Shown here one piece after another: positions 1 through 9,129 of a stretch of DNA of 38,353 nucleotides. The notes under the pieces were generated by a model. The model worked only from the letters and a program-made list of their open reading frames with translations, had not been told where the DNA came from and made no database searches. The stretch lies in assembly GCA_042408355.1 (NCBI GenBank), contig JBHORD010000021.1:1-38353 (forward strand), written 5' to 3'. Position numbers and translations under genes: made by a program. How positions within the stretch are numbered: the stretch's first letter is position 1; each line of letters starts with the position of its first letter. This DNA is from Fen-1038 sp042408355 (GTDB lineage: Bacteria; Chloroflexota; Anaerolineae; Anaerolineales; Villigracilaceae).

Positions 1-36
1 TTTCATCTCACTTGTTTGCTCATCACCCTTAACCAG

Positions 37-1197
37 TTATGAAACCACTTCTAGGGATCCAGCTCCTGTAACCGCTGTAGCACGTAATGTGAAATTTGTA
101 TGGTCACCAGAATCTATAATGGTCCATGTAATGCCGGTTGCCGAGCCGATTTGTGTAATGCTGGATGTTGTGAATGTACTAACATCAATAGGTTCAGAAA
201 ATGTAACCGAGAAGTTAATCGGAAGTGCTGCAGTCGAAGAGGATTGACTACCAGGCAGGCTAATAGAAACAGTTGGTGGAGTTGTATCTACAAGGACTGA
301 ACCACTTGCGAAATCGGGAGCACCCGATGCTGTAACGCAAACAAAGATTGCGTTTGATTGTCCACTATTAAGGCTACTTGCCTGTATTGTAGATGAAATT
401 ACAGCGGGACTGGTTGAATAAGATCCACTGTCAACCGATGTGCCATTTGTACAGTCTGTTCCCCCCACGCGGACATCATAAGTACCGTTTTCAAAAGCAT
501 GCCAGGTAACTGTAGTTCCACTATTGGTTGGGTTGGGAGAAATACTGTCAATGATCACCATTGAACAGCCAGTAAATGTGACATCATCAATGCGAAGATT
601 CCCGCTGCCGCTATTGATTCCATAAATGCGAAATATCGCATTAGCATTATCATTTAATGCTGTGATCAACGAGAAATCAACAGCAATTTGTTGACTCGTA
701 TTTCCAGAAGTAACTACTGGAACCGAATATGTATTAATCTGGGTAAACGAACTGCCATTATCAGAGCTGTATTGAACAGAAACATTTTGAGGGCCGTCAT
801 TACTTCTAGACGCATAGAAACTCATCGAGAGACTGGCATAATTTGTCAAATCGATATCGAACTCAAAATATGTGGTATTGGGGGTTGAAGTGCTGGACCA
901 GCCACTTCCGCTCCATGCTTTACCAGAATGCGACCCTGTAGAAGTAAAACCTACACTACCTACCCCATTCTCTGATGCACTAGCTTTGACATTTTCAATG
1001 CTTGGCAGTGGAGTTGTCGTCGATAAGGATTGTTGATCGAATGACCATTGCGCCAATGTTGAACCACAAGTTGACACACTAGAAATTGCTTTAACCGGCG
1101 CCACTTTCACCGTGTTAAAGCCTGGCGCAATAGCTATCACAATCAATCCCGCCACGGCGGTCAAGGCGAACGACCAACGCAACACTGATTTAGCCAT
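37..1197 (-). CDS. Secreted Ig-like/beta-sandwich surface protein, possibly truncated
   Basis: The 386-residue product starts with a basic N-terminus and a hydrophobic segment (about residues 9-28), with a plausible signal cleavage after VKA near residue 37. Residues about 45-215 look like a jelly-roll domain of the type seen in large secreted Chloroflexota proteins (W and F rich, ending LRIDDVTF). Residues about 216-305 and 306-386 look like bacterial Ig-like modules; the last contains the typical DTTPPTVSI entry. The protein stops in the middle of that module at a TAA (37-39), although the same frame stays open to the window edge, so a nonsense mutation is possible. Base composition is clearly AT-richer than the genes to the right, which suggests later acquisition. 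No Shine-Dalgarno precedes the ATG; a TAAAAT hexamer lies 6 nt upstream. The exact function is unknown, but cell-surface or adhesive use is a fair inference. Confidence 0.7.
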   Translation of the reverse strand: MAKSVLRWSFALTAVAGLIVIAIAPGFNTVKVAPVKAISSVSTCGSTLAQWSFDQQSLSTTTPLPSIENVKASASENGVGSVGFTSTGSHSGKAWSGSGWSSTSTPNTTYFEFDIDLTNYASLSMSFYASRSNDGPQNVSVQYSSDNGSSFTQINTYSVPVVTSGNTSQQIAVDFSLITALNDNANAIFRIYGINSGSGNLRIDDVTFTGCSMVIIDSISPNPTNSGTTVTWHAFENGTYDVRVGGTDCTNGTSVDSGSYSTSPAVISSTIQASSLNSGQSNAIFVCVTASGAPDFASGSVLVDTTPPTVSISLPGSQSSSTAALPINFSVTFSEPIDVSTFTTSSITQIGSATGITWTIIDSGDHTNFTLRATAVTGAGSLEVVS

Positions 1198-1321
1198 AGG
1201 TCAATTTTAGCAGAAAGAGAATCATCCGCGCCCTCCGGTTTTGCGAGGCGCGAAAAATTTCCCCATCAGAGAAAAGCCGGCAAAACGGGGGCCGCTACGA
1301 AGTCTGGGAAGCTGCGTCGCG

Positions 1322-1582
1322 TCAGCGCGGGTCAATCACCAATTTGATAGCCGTCCTCACTTTGTCTTCGATTTCCACATCCACAAACTCGGGGACGCAG
1401 ACCACGTCAATGCCGTCGTTCTTGAGGTAGCCGATGGCCAGTACCAGCGCTTTGACAGCCTGATTGACGGCCCCGGCTCCAATGGCCTGCACTTCCGCAT
1501 GTTTGTGCTCGCGGATGACGCCTGCAATCGCCCCAGCGACAGCAGAGGTGCGGGAGTTCGCGGAAACTTTGATCATGTCCAT
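1322..1582 (-). CDS. spoVS: Stage V sporulation protein S family (SpoVS)
   Basis: The 86-residue protein matches the whole SpoVS family (usual length about 86). It has the conserved opening KVSANS, the central AIGAGAVNQAVKA and the closing RTAIKLVIDPR. SpoVS is an Alba-like small protein that affects late sporulation in Bacillus; it is also conserved in non-sporulating bacteria such as Thermus and Chloroflexota, where it is thought to be a nucleic-acid-binding regulator. The start is supported by a GGGAGG ribosome site five bases upstream. It is monocistronic and divergent from the PEP-binding-domain gene. No other sporulation gene is seen, so a sporulation role should not be assumed. Confidence 0.92.
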   Translation of the reverse strand: MDMIKVSANSRTSAVAGAIAGVIREHKHAEVQAIGAGAVNQAVKALVLAIGYLKNDGIDVVCVPEFVDVEIEDKVRTAIKLVIDPR

Positions 1583-1624
1583 GTGTGCCTCCCAGGCGTG
1601 TAAAGAGGGGCTTGTTCATACAAA

Positions 1625-1653
1625 ATTGTACAGGATTTAACGCCGCGATTCAA
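1625..1653 (-). promoter_or_regulatory. Predicted sigma70-type promoter of spoVS
   Basis: On the minus strand TTGAAT (1648-1653) is followed after 17 bases by TACAAT (1625-1630), about 43 bases before the spoVS start codon. Spacing is ideal, and each hexamer differs from consensus at one or two positions. Confidence 0.55.
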
Positions 1654-1831
1654 GCAGGTTCAGTATAATAGACTTTAACGTACGCAGGCCGAAAATTTGA
1701 TTTGGACGCACAAAACGCGGATTTTTCTCTTTGCATTGCTGTGAGTCAGCGTTCACGCCGCACTTGCGTTCGGGGCGGATGTCTGCGTTTCGTTCCATTT
1801 CCGATAGAGTCCGATTATAAATAAGCCTGAA

Positions 1832-4162
1832 ATGTTCCCTTACCAGCCGTCCTTCGACAACATCCAGCAAATCTATCTGACGCTCAGCCAGTATCCCATT
1901 TTGAGCAGCCGCATCCGCTCGCGCATGAGGCGCGAACTGTTCGCGCGCGGCGTCGTCAGCAAGGAGGACTTCGAGGCGGACGCGCGCAACAAGGCCATCG
2001 CCTCGCAGATGCGGGAGGGAATCCACGATCCGCTCATGGAGGAAAGCACCGAAGTCTGGGAAACCCGCCTGCGGCGCGTGCGCGATTCACTGACCGATTT
2101 TTATTTTGCCTATAATTTTCCTTACAGCGATTTCGAGTCCATCGTCCGGCAGGTGCTGACCGAACGCGGCAACGTCGAAACAGACTTCGTATGGTTCAAT
2201 CCCGAACTGGCTCCGCAGGATATGCTGTTTGAGCAAGCCGAGATGATTGATGCGATGCCGGCGGAGGAACGTCAAAAATACGAGGCGCGGCTCGAGGAGA
2301 TCAAGGTGGTGTTGATCCGCACCATGATCAGCGACCAGCTTCAATACATCAACATTGCGCGGCGCTGGTTCGAGGTGGAGGATTTAAAGGAGATTCGCCG
2401 CCGTAAAATCAGCGGCGGAAAAGTGGGCGGCAAGGCGGCCGGGATGCTGTTGGCCATGCGGATTCTCAAAGCCACCGCGCCGCCGGAGGTGCGGGACTGT
2501 TTCCGAACGCCCGTTTCTTATTACCTCGGCTCGGACGTTTTTTATAATTTCATGTCCCTCAACGGGTTGATGCATTGGAACGATCAGAAATATAAATCGG
2601 AAGATGAAATGCGCGCCGAGTACGAAAATATCTGCGCGGAGTTTTCACGCGGAAAATTTCCGCCTCAGGTCCTGGAACGTTTGGAGGAGGTGCTTCGGCA
2701 GGCGGGCAAATCTCCGCTGATTGTTCGTTCCTCCAGTTTGTTGGAGGATAATTTCGGCACGGCATTTGCGGGAAAATACGAAAGCATCTTTTGCCCCAAT
2801 CAAGGAACCCCCGGCGAGAATCTACTTGCCCTGACGCGCGCCATTGCCCGCGTGTATGCCAGCGCTTTGCATCCCGACGCTCTGCTGTACCGTCATCATA
2901 AGGGATTGACCGATTACGATGAACGCATTGCCATTCTGATTCAATTTGTGGAAGGAGAACCGGTCGGAAATTATTATTTCCCAAACGCGGCGGGCGTGGC
3001 GTTCAGCCGCAACATCTATCGCTGGTCGCCGACGATCAGGCAGGAGGACGGATTCCTGCGCCTGGTTTGGGGATTGGGCACACGCGCCGTCGAAATGGTC
3101 GCCGATGATTATCCGCGGCTGGTCGCCTTGAGTCATCCGGGACTGCATCCTTCATCGGATATGCGCTCCATCCGCCGCTATTCCCAGCGCAGCATTGATG
3201 TGATTGATTTGCAGTCGAATCAATTCCGCACCATTCCGATTCGTGAAGCGGCCTCGCCGCAATATCCGCCGATCCGTTACATCATGGAAGTGGAACAGGA
3301 CGGCTACCTTTCGCCGATGCTGACAACACAGGCGAATCCCGAGAAGCTTTTCGTCACGTTCGATGGATTGTTGACGCGCACGCCCTTTGCTTCCCGGATG
3401 CGCGCGGCTTTGCATCTGCTCGAAAAACATTACGGCTCGCCTGTGGATGTCGAGTTTACTGTGCAGATCGTCAATCCGGAATCGCGGAATCCCGATGTGC
3501 GCATTACGCTCCTGCAATGCCGTCCGCAAAGCCGCATGCAGGATATTGTCGAGGCCTCCATACCGCAAGACATAAAACCGCAAAACGTGATCTTTTCCAC
3601 ACAACGCATGGTGCCGCAGGGCGGCGTACTCAATATTCGTTATGTATTATTCGTCCCGCCGGAGGAATATTTCCGCCTGTCTTCGCAAGACGAGCGGATC
3701 AAACTCCAGCGCGCCATCGGCGAGCTCAACACCGCGCTCAAAGATGAGACCTTCATTGCGGTGGGCCCGGGACGCTGGGGCACATCCACGCCCGATCTGG
3801 GCGTCCACGTTGCGTATGGCGACATTTACAACACACGCGCCCTCGTGGAATTATCCGATGAAACCGCAAACGCTCTGCCCGAGCCGTCGTTCGGAACGCA
3901 CTTCTTCCAGGATTTGATGGAGGCGAAAATCTATCCGCTGGCGATTTTCCTGAACGATAAGGACTCTGTTTTCAATCGGGATTTCTTTTATGCGACTCCC
4001 AACCGCCTCATGGACTTCATCAACGCGGACGAACACATCGCGCCGACGCTTCGATTGATTGCAGTCGAAGATTATCGTCCCCGCCACTGCCTCAATCTCG
4101 TAATGGACGGCCGCCAGAGCCGCGCGGTGGCTTATCTCGTTCCGTATAAAAACCCTGAATAA
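1832..4162 (+). CDS. PEP/pyruvate-binding (PPDK N-terminal type) domain protein
   Basis: The 776-residue protein carries the ATP-grasp-like nucleotide-binding module of pyruvate phosphate dikinase and PEP synthase. Visible parts are the Gly/Lys-rich stretch SGGKVGGKAAG (about residues 193-203) and the arginine motif LIVRSSSLLED with a following FAGKYES (about residues 296-317). The first ~190 residues are helical and family specific; the C-terminal region has a GPGRWGTSTPDLG motif near residue 643. I do not see the phosphohistidine swivel-domain motif or the PEP-binding TIM barrel of true dikinases, so it cannot run the full pyruvate-PEP reaction alone. It may be a phosphotransferase with another acceptor, or regulatory. 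No strong ribosome site precedes the ATG; a TATAAA hexamer ends 10 bases upstream. The M3 peptidase gene follows after 54 bases. Confidence 0.8.
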   Translation: MFPYQPSFDNIQQIYLTLSQYPILSSRIRSRMRRELFARGVVSKEDFEADARNKAIASQMREGIHDPLMEESTEVWETRLRRVRDSLTDFYFAYNFPYSDFESIVRQVLTERGNVETDFVWFNPELAPQDMLFEQAEMIDAMPAEERQKYEARLEEIKVVLIRTMISDQLQYINIARRWFEVEDLKEIRRRKISGGKVGGKAAGMLLAMRILKATAPPEVRDCFRTPVSYYLGSDVFYNFMSLNGLMHWNDQKYKSEDEMRAEYENICAEFSRGKFPPQVLERLEEVLRQAGKSPLIVRSSSLLEDNFGTAFAGKYESIFCPNQGTPGENLLALTRAIARVYASALHPDALLYRHHKGLTDYDERIAILIQFVEGEPVGNYYFPNAAGVAFSRNIYRWSPTIRQEDGFLRLVWGLGTRAVEMVADDYPRLVALSHPGLHPSSDMRSIRRYSQRSIDVIDLQSNQFRTIPIREAASPQYPPIRYIMEVEQDGYLSPMLTTQANPEKLFVTFDGLLTRTPFASRMRAALHLLEKHYGSPVDVEFTVQIVNPESRNPDVRITLLQCRPQSRMQDIVEASIPQDIKPQNVIFSTQRMVPQGGVLNIRYVLFVPPEEYFRLSSQDERIKLQRAIGELNTALKDETFIAVGPGRWGTSTPDLGVHVAYGDIYNTRALVELSDETANALPEPSFGTHFFQDLMEAKIYPLAIFLNDKDSVFNRDFFYATPNRLMDFINADEHIAPTLRLIAVEDYRPRHCLNLVMDGRQSRAVAYLVPYKNPE

Positions 4163-4216
4163 AGTCAATTCATCGTATACTTGCCGCGTTTCCATTACAA
4201 TCACAGGAGATGATTT

Positions 4217-6016
4217 ATGACCACTGTTCCGCGTTGGGACCTCAGCAATGTTTATCCGTCGCTCGAATCCAGGGAGTTCAAAGCCGCCGTTGAAGAGTAC
4301 AAAAGACAGGTTGCCGGTCTTGAGAAATTCTTCGACAGGAAATTGTTCAAAGCCGGCGCAAAAACGCCGGTCAACGAACTCGCTCCGTTGGTTGGCGAGG
4401 CCGTCAACCGCATCAACAAAATCTTTACGCTTTCAGGCACCATCGTGCCGTTCATCGAATCGTATGTAACCACCGATTCGCGCAACAAGGCCGCCATGCG
4501 CGCCCTCTCGGAATTCGAGCAGGCCAGCCTGCCGATGGACAAACTCTTCGTCCGCTTCCGAAGCTGGCTCGGTAAAATCGGGCCCAAGCTGGATAAAGTC
4601 ATTGCGAAGAATAAAGTGGCGGAAGCGCACGCCTTCATGTTGAGAGAAGCCGCCGGGCAAAGCAAATACCAAATGAGCGATGAACTGGAAGGACTCGCTT
4701 CGGAACTCAGCCTGAGCGGCGGCAACGCCTTCGGCAAACTGCAAGGGACGGTCACTTCACAGCTTTCCGTGGACTTTGAGCTGGACGGCAAGATGAAAAA
4801 ACTTCCCATGCCCGCGCTGATCAACCTGCGCTCGCATCCCGATGAATCCGTCCGGCGCCGCGCCTATGAGGCCGAAAACAAAGCCTGGGAATCGGTCAAG
4901 GAAACGTTAGCGGCGTGCCTGAACGGCGTCAAGGGCGAAGCAATCACATTGAATAAACGCCGCGGCCGCAAAGATGCCCTCCATTCCGCGCTCGATGCGG
5001 CGCGCATTGATCGAAGAACGCTCGAGGCCATGCTCGGCGCGATGCACGATTCGTTTCCGATGTTCCGAAGATATTTCAAAGCCAAGGCAAAGAAACTCGG
5101 CAAGGAACAACTGGCATGGTGGGATGTGTTCGCGCCGCTCGGCAAAACCAATAAAGTCTATTCGTTCGACGAAGCGCGCGATTTTATTCTGGATAACTTC
5201 AGCAAGTTCTCGCCCGATCTTTCGTCGTTCGCAAAGCGCGCCTTTGACAATCATTGGATTGACGCCGAACAACGCGACGGCAAACGCGGCGGCGCGTTCT
5301 GCATGGGAATTTCCGGCGTGAAGGAAAGCCGCGTGCTGTGCAACTTCGACGGCTCGTTCGATACCGTCAGCACGATCGCTCATGAACTCGGCCACGGTTT
5401 TCACAACGATTGCGCCTTTAAAGCGGGCAAGACCGAACTACAACAGCTCACGCCGATGACCCTCGCCGAAACTGCCTCCACCATGTGCGAAACCATCGTG
5501 ACCGAAGCCGTTCTCTCGTCCACGAAAGACCCGCAGGAGGAACTGGCGGTGCTCGAAGCGCAGATTCAGGGCGCGGCACAAATCGTCGTGGACATTTATT
5601 CGCGCTATCTGTTCGAGAAGGAAGTCTTCGAGCGCCGCGAACAGGCCGAACTTTCTGCCGATGATTTCAACGAGATCATGGAACGCGCCCAAAAAGCAAC
5701 CTATGGCGACGGTCTCGATGAACGCTATCTGCAAAAGTTCATGTGGACGTGGAAGCCGCATTACTATTCGCCAGGTTTGTCGTTCTATAATTTTCCGTAC
5801 GCGTTCGGTTTGTTGTTCGCCACCGGCTTGTATGCCATCTACCAACAGCGCGGCGCGGCCTTCGTGGACGATTACAAGAATCTGCTGGCATCCACCGGGG
5901 AAGCCAACGCCGCCGACCTTGCCCGACGCTTCGGCATTGACATCCGCAAACGCAAATTCTGGGAAGACAGCATCGCCATCATTGGCAAGAGGATTGATCG
6001 CTTCTGCGAGATATAA
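4217..6016 (+). CDS. pepF: M3 family oligoendopeptidase F
   Basis: The 599-residue protein is the usual length of PepF-type M3B metallopeptidases. It has the zinc motif HELGHGFH at residues 389-396 and the third zinc ligand Glu418 in LAETASTM. The C-terminal YSPGLSFYNFPYAFG segment is typical of the family, where Tyr/His residues contact the substrate. There is no signal peptide, so it is a cytoplasmic enzyme that trims oligopeptides, probably products of larger proteases such as Clp. The start is fixed by AGGAG eight bases upstream of the ATG. Transcription ends at the strong hairpin shared with the convergent gdhA gene. Confidence 0.93.
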   Translation: MTTVPRWDLSNVYPSLESREFKAAVEEYKRQVAGLEKFFDRKLFKAGAKTPVNELAPLVGEAVNRINKIFTLSGTIVPFIESYVTTDSRNKAAMRALSEFEQASLPMDKLFVRFRSWLGKIGPKLDKVIAKNKVAEAHAFMLREAAGQSKYQMSDELEGLASELSLSGGNAFGKLQGTVTSQLSVDFELDGKMKKLPMPALINLRSHPDESVRRRAYEAENKAWESVKETLAACLNGVKGEAITLNKRRGRKDALHSALDAARIDRRTLEAMLGAMHDSFPMFRRYFKAKAKKLGKEQLAWWDVFAPLGKTNKVYSFDEARDFILDNFSKFSPDLSSFAKRAFDNHWIDAEQRDGKRGGAFCMGISGVKESRVLCNFDGSFDTVSTIAHELGHGFHNDCAFKAGKTELQQLTPMTLAETASTMCETIVTEAVLSSTKDPQEELAVLEAQIQGAAQIVVDIYSRYLFEKEVFERREQAELSADDFNEIMERAQKATYGDGLDERYLQKFMWTWKPHYYSPGLSFYNFPYAFGLLFATGLYAIYQQRGAAFVDDYKNLLASTGEANAADLARRFGIDIRKRKFWEDSIAIIGKRIDRFCEI

Positions 6017-6077
6017 CTCATCCGCAAATTCACGCGAAGAAACGCGGAGAAAATCAGCGGATGGTTTTTTTCCGAAT

Positions 6078-6110
6078 AAAAGAGCGCGTCCGAAGAGGAC
6101 GCGCTCTTTT
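6078..6110. terminator. Bidirectional intrinsic terminator between pepF and gdhA
   Basis: A perfect 14-bp stem (6078-6091 with 6097-6110) closes a five-base loop. The stem begins with AAAA and ends with TTTT, so it gives a U-tract on either strand. It lies between two convergent genes. Confidence 0.88.
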
Positions 6111-6132
6111 GCGTTTTGCGTATTGCGTTTTC

Positions 6133-7419
6133 TTATGCCCAGCCGCGCAACTGCATGGCTTTGACCACGCGGTCAATCGCCACCATGTATGCCGCATCGC
6201 GCATGTAAACTTTTTCCTTCTCCGACATCTCAAGCACGGTTTTGAAAGCCTGCGTCATCTTGGTATCGAGTTTTTCCAGCACTTCTTGTTTCGTCCAATA
6301 GAAATTCATATCGTTCTGGACCGACTCGAAGTACGAAGTTGTCACGCCGCCCGCGTTGCACAGAAAATCGGGGATATCGAAAATCTTATTCGCTTTGAAA
6401 TATTCGTCCGCTTCGGGCGTGACGCCGCCGTTGGCGCCCTCCGCCACGATCTTGACGCGCTTCGACATCGTTTTTACCGTATCCGCATTGACATGGCCTT
6501 CGATAGCCGCGGGGATCAACACATCCGCTTCCTTTGTAATCCACGCCGCGCCGTCTTCGACAATATAGCCGCTGTCCATCGCCTTCTTCTTATCAATCGT
6601 GCCATACTCATCCACGATGGTCAGGAGGAAGCGCGGATCAACGCCGTCTTTGTGGCTGTAGGTGTATGACTTCTTGTCGTTGCGATCCCAGCAGGAAACA
6701 CAGGCGACTTTACCGCCCAGTATTTCGATAAAACCAATCGAGGCGTATTGTGCCACGTTTCCAAAACCTTCGATAGCCGCCGCCGAATTCTTCGGGTTCA
6801 TGTTCAGGTACTTCATCGCCTCGCGCACGGTATAGATGACGCCGTACCCTGTGGCCTCCGTGCGGCCTTCCGATCCGCCGCTCCCCAGAGGCTTGCCGGT
6901 GAACACACCCGGGGTGTATTGTCCAACCAGCTTGGAATATTCGTCCATCATCCAACCCATCATCTGCGGCGTGGTGCCGACATCCGGCGCAGGCACATCG
7001 TTGCGCGGCCCGATATTCTTCCACATTGCATCCACCCAGCCGCGGCACAAGCGTTCCTTCTCATGGACGGAGAGCGTTGCCGGGTCCACAACGACGCCGC
7101 CTTTGCCTCCGCCCAACGGAATATCTGCCACCGCGCATTTCCACGTCATCCACGTTGCCAGGGCGCGGACGGTATCCAGCGTCTCAGCCGGGTGGAAGCG
7201 GATGCCGCCTTTGTTCGGGCCGCGCGCATCGTTATGCTGGACGCGGAATCCCTGGAAGACGCGCATCGAGCCGTCATCCATCCGCACCGGGATGCGGAAG
7301 GAATATTCGCGCATCGGCCAGCGTAGAATTTCTGAGATGGCAGGGTCCAGTTTAAGCAGTTTTGCCACATGATCGAACTGTTCCTGCGCCATCGCAAACG
7401 CATTGAGTTGTTCAGCCAT
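6133..7419 (-). CDS. gdhA: Glutamate dehydrogenase (Glu/Leu/Phe/Val dehydrogenase family)
   Basis: The enzyme interconverts glutamate and 2-oxoglutarate plus ammonia. At 428 residues it has the normal length of hexameric bacterial GDH. The substrate-site lysines are visible: Lys70 in GPNKGGIRFHP, Lys94 in MTWKCAVADIP and Lys106 in GGGKGG. The catalytic Asp lies in the PAPDVGT segment. The Rossmann domain follows, with a glycine-rich turn IEGFGNVAQ. NAD versus NADP use cannot be settled by eye. The ATG is preceded by AGGAG with good spacing. It is downstream of gatB on the same strand, with a hairpin between, so it is probably its own unit. Confidence 0.94.
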   Translation of the reverse strand: MAEQLNAFAMAQEQFDHVAKLLKLDPAISEILRWPMREYSFRIPVRMDDGSMRVFQGFRVQHNDARGPNKGGIRFHPAETLDTVRALATWMTWKCAVADIPLGGGKGGVVVDPATLSVHEKERLCRGWVDAMWKNIGPRNDVPAPDVGTTPQMMGWMMDEYSKLVGQYTPGVFTGKPLGSGGSEGRTEATGYGVIYTVREAMKYLNMNPKNSAAAIEGFGNVAQYASIGFIEILGGKVACVSCWDRNDKKSYTYSHKDGVDPRFLLTIVDEYGTIDKKKAMDSGYIVEDGAAWITKEADVLIPAAIEGHVNADTVKTMSKRVKIVAEGANGGVTPEADEYFKANKIFDIPDFLCNAGGVTTSYFESVQNDMNFYWTKQEVLEKLDTKMTQAFKTVLEMSEKEKVYMRDAAYMVAIDRVVKAMQLRGWA

Positions 7420-7453
7420 TTTGTTCTCCTAAGTCTGTTTTTTGAGAAAATAT

Positions 7454-7485
7454 AAGCGGGCAGACCCGGACGGGTTTGCCCGCTT
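7454..7485 (-). terminator. Hairpin between gatB and gdhA (terminator or attenuator)
   Basis: Arms 7454-7462 and 7477-7485 pair perfectly (AAGCGGGCA with TGCCCGCTT), and inner ACCCG/CGGGT adds more pairs. On the minus strand the stem is followed by TATATTTTCTC. It can end transcription from gatB, but it also lies only about 35 bases before the gdhA ATG and could act in the gdhA leader. Confidence 0.6.
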
Positions 7486-7607
7486 CATGAACCAACTATG
7501 TCGCACACCCAAATCATATCAATAAAATCCTGGCGTTCGTACCGCTTAAACTTACCCGACTTTTCATCCTGCGTCAATATGAAAGTTATCACAAATAGTC
7601 CATGGCG

Positions 7608-9059
7608 CTAACGCACCAGTTGCTTTTCAAGTTCACTTCGCACCACCTGCGGATTGGCCCTGCCCGCCGCTTTCTTCATCACCTGTCCAAAGAGAAAATT
7701 CGCCACTCCCGTTTTCCCGGCTTTATAGCTGGCAACTTCGTTTGGATTTTCCCTTAACGCCTGGCTGACCAGTTCTGCGATGAACGCCTCATCCGAGACC
7801 TGTTTGAGGCCGCGCGCTTCCACAATTTCCGCCGCGCTTTTACCGGACGCGAACATCTCGCCCAAAACTTCGCGCGCGCTGGATTGATTGATTTGTCCTT
7901 CGGATACGATCTTCACCAATTCGGCCAGCGCCTCCGGCCGGACTTTGAGGCGGCCGGCCGTTAAATTATTTTGATTCATCAACGAAAACAAATCGCCGAG
8001 CATCCAATTTGCGACAGCCTTCGGCTGGATCGCGGACGGCAGACGATGGACCGCCGCTTCAAAATAGTCGGCGATTTCCCTTTCTTCGGTCAAACGCGCC
8101 GCGTCGTATTCGGTCAGGCCATAATCTTGGATAAACCGCACATATCTTGCACGCGGAAGCTCGGGCAATTTGCTTTTGATTTCATCAATCCAACTTTGTT
8201 CCACCACCAGCGGAGGCAAATCCGGCTCGGGAAAATAACGATAATCGTGCGCGTCTTCCTTGCTGCGTTGAGAATACGTCGCGCCGCGCGCCTCGCTCCA
8301 GCCAAGCGTTTCCTGTTCGACCTTTCCGCCCGCTTCGAGGATTTTGCCCTGCCGTTCGACCTCGTATTCGACGGCGCGTTCCAGGGCGCGAAACGAATTT
8401 AAATTTTTCACCTCGGTCCTGGTCCCCAATCCCTTATCCCCTTTTCGCCTGACCGACACATTCGCCTCGAAACGAATCACGCCTTTTTCCATATCACCGC
8501 TGTTGACGCCGAGATAACGCAAAATGTCGCGCAAGGCTTCGCCGTACGCGCGCGCCGCATCTGCGGAATGAAGATCGGGTTCGGACACGATTTCGAGCAG
8601 GGGTACGCCAGCGCGGTTCAAGTCCACGAGCGAATACGATTTTTCGCCGTGTTCGACGTGAGTCAATTTGCCGGTATCTTCCTCCAAATGCACGCGGCGC
8701 ACGCGGATCGCCTGCTCGCCCCCGGCCGTGCGAATGATCAATTTGCCGTTGACCGCCAGCGGTTGTTCGTATTGCGAGATTTGATAGCCTTTTGGCAGAT
8801 CGGGATAAAAATAATTTTTGCGCGCAAAGATGCTGGTGCGCCGGACTTCGCATTCCAGCGCCAATGCCACACGGATGCCAAACTCAACCGCCTTTCGATT
8901 CACAACCGGCAGTGTGCCGGGCATTCCCGCGCAAACAGGGCAGACCGTTGTGTTCGGCGCGGCGGTTGTGGAATCAACCACTTCGCACGAACAGAACATC
9001 TTCGATTTCGTTTGAAGCTCGGCGTGGACTTCAAGTCCGATGACGGGTTCAAATTCCAT
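7608..9059 (-). CDS. gatB: Asp-tRNA(Asn)/Glu-tRNA(Gln) amidotransferase subunit B
   Basis: GatB is the tRNA-binding and kinase-like subunit of GatCAB, which amidates misacylated Glu-tRNA(Gln) or Asp-tRNA(Asn). I chose the internal Met that begins MEFEPVIGLEVHAEL because this is where the family starts; an upstream in-frame ATG at 9104 would add 15 residues encoded by a repeat-like sequence. The protein is 483 residues, the normal length. Seen in order are the VIGLEVH opening, FYPDLPKGYQISQY, DLNRAGVPLLEIVSEPD, the helical cradle, and a YqeY-like tail domain after about residue 330. Neither gatA nor gatC is in the window. No strong ribosome site is seen; it follows the crotonase gene by 57 bases and probably shares its transcript. 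Confidence 0.95.
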   Translation of the reverse strand: MEFEPVIGLEVHAELQTKSKMFCSCEVVDSTTAAPNTTVCPVCAGMPGTLPVVNRKAVEFGIRVALALECEVRRTSIFARKNYFYPDLPKGYQISQYEQPLAVNGKLIIRTAGGEQAIRVRRVHLEEDTGKLTHVEHGEKSYSLVDLNRAGVPLLEIVSEPDLHSADAARAYGEALRDILRYLGVNSGDMEKGVIRFEANVSVRRKGDKGLGTRTEVKNLNSFRALERAVEYEVERQGKILEAGGKVEQETLGWSEARGATYSQRSKEDAHDYRYFPEPDLPPLVVEQSWIDEIKSKLPELPRARYVRFIQDYGLTEYDAARLTEEREIADYFEAAVHRLPSAIQPKAVANWMLGDLFSLMNQNNLTAGRLKVRPEALAELVKIVSEGQINQSSAREVLGEMFASGKSAAEIVEARGLKQVSDEAFIAELVSQALRENPNEVASYKAGKTGVANFLFGQVMKKAAGRANPQVVRSELEKQLVR

Positions 9060-9072
9060 GAGCGGTACTCGT

Positions 9073-9129
9073 AATTCGATATTCGGAATCCGGGTGGAAC
9101 GCAAAACGAATTTCGATCATCGAATATCG
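9073..9129. repeat. CGAATAT-type dyad words near gatB start
   Basis: Copies of the word ATTCGATATTCG (9074-9085) and CGATCATCGAATATCG (9114-9129) stand in opposite orientation around the gatB 5' end and the crotonase stop codon. The same words occur near 12.6, 14.7 and 25.4 kb, so this is one instance of a dispersed short repeat. Confidence 0.5.

Noticed and set aside
1322..1582. Sporulation capacity from spoVS
   Set aside because: SpoVS occurs in many non-sporulating bacteria, and no other sporulation gene is in the window.
6061..6669. 202-codon plus-strand open frame
   Set aside because: It begins in the terminator and runs antisense to gdhA; no protein features.
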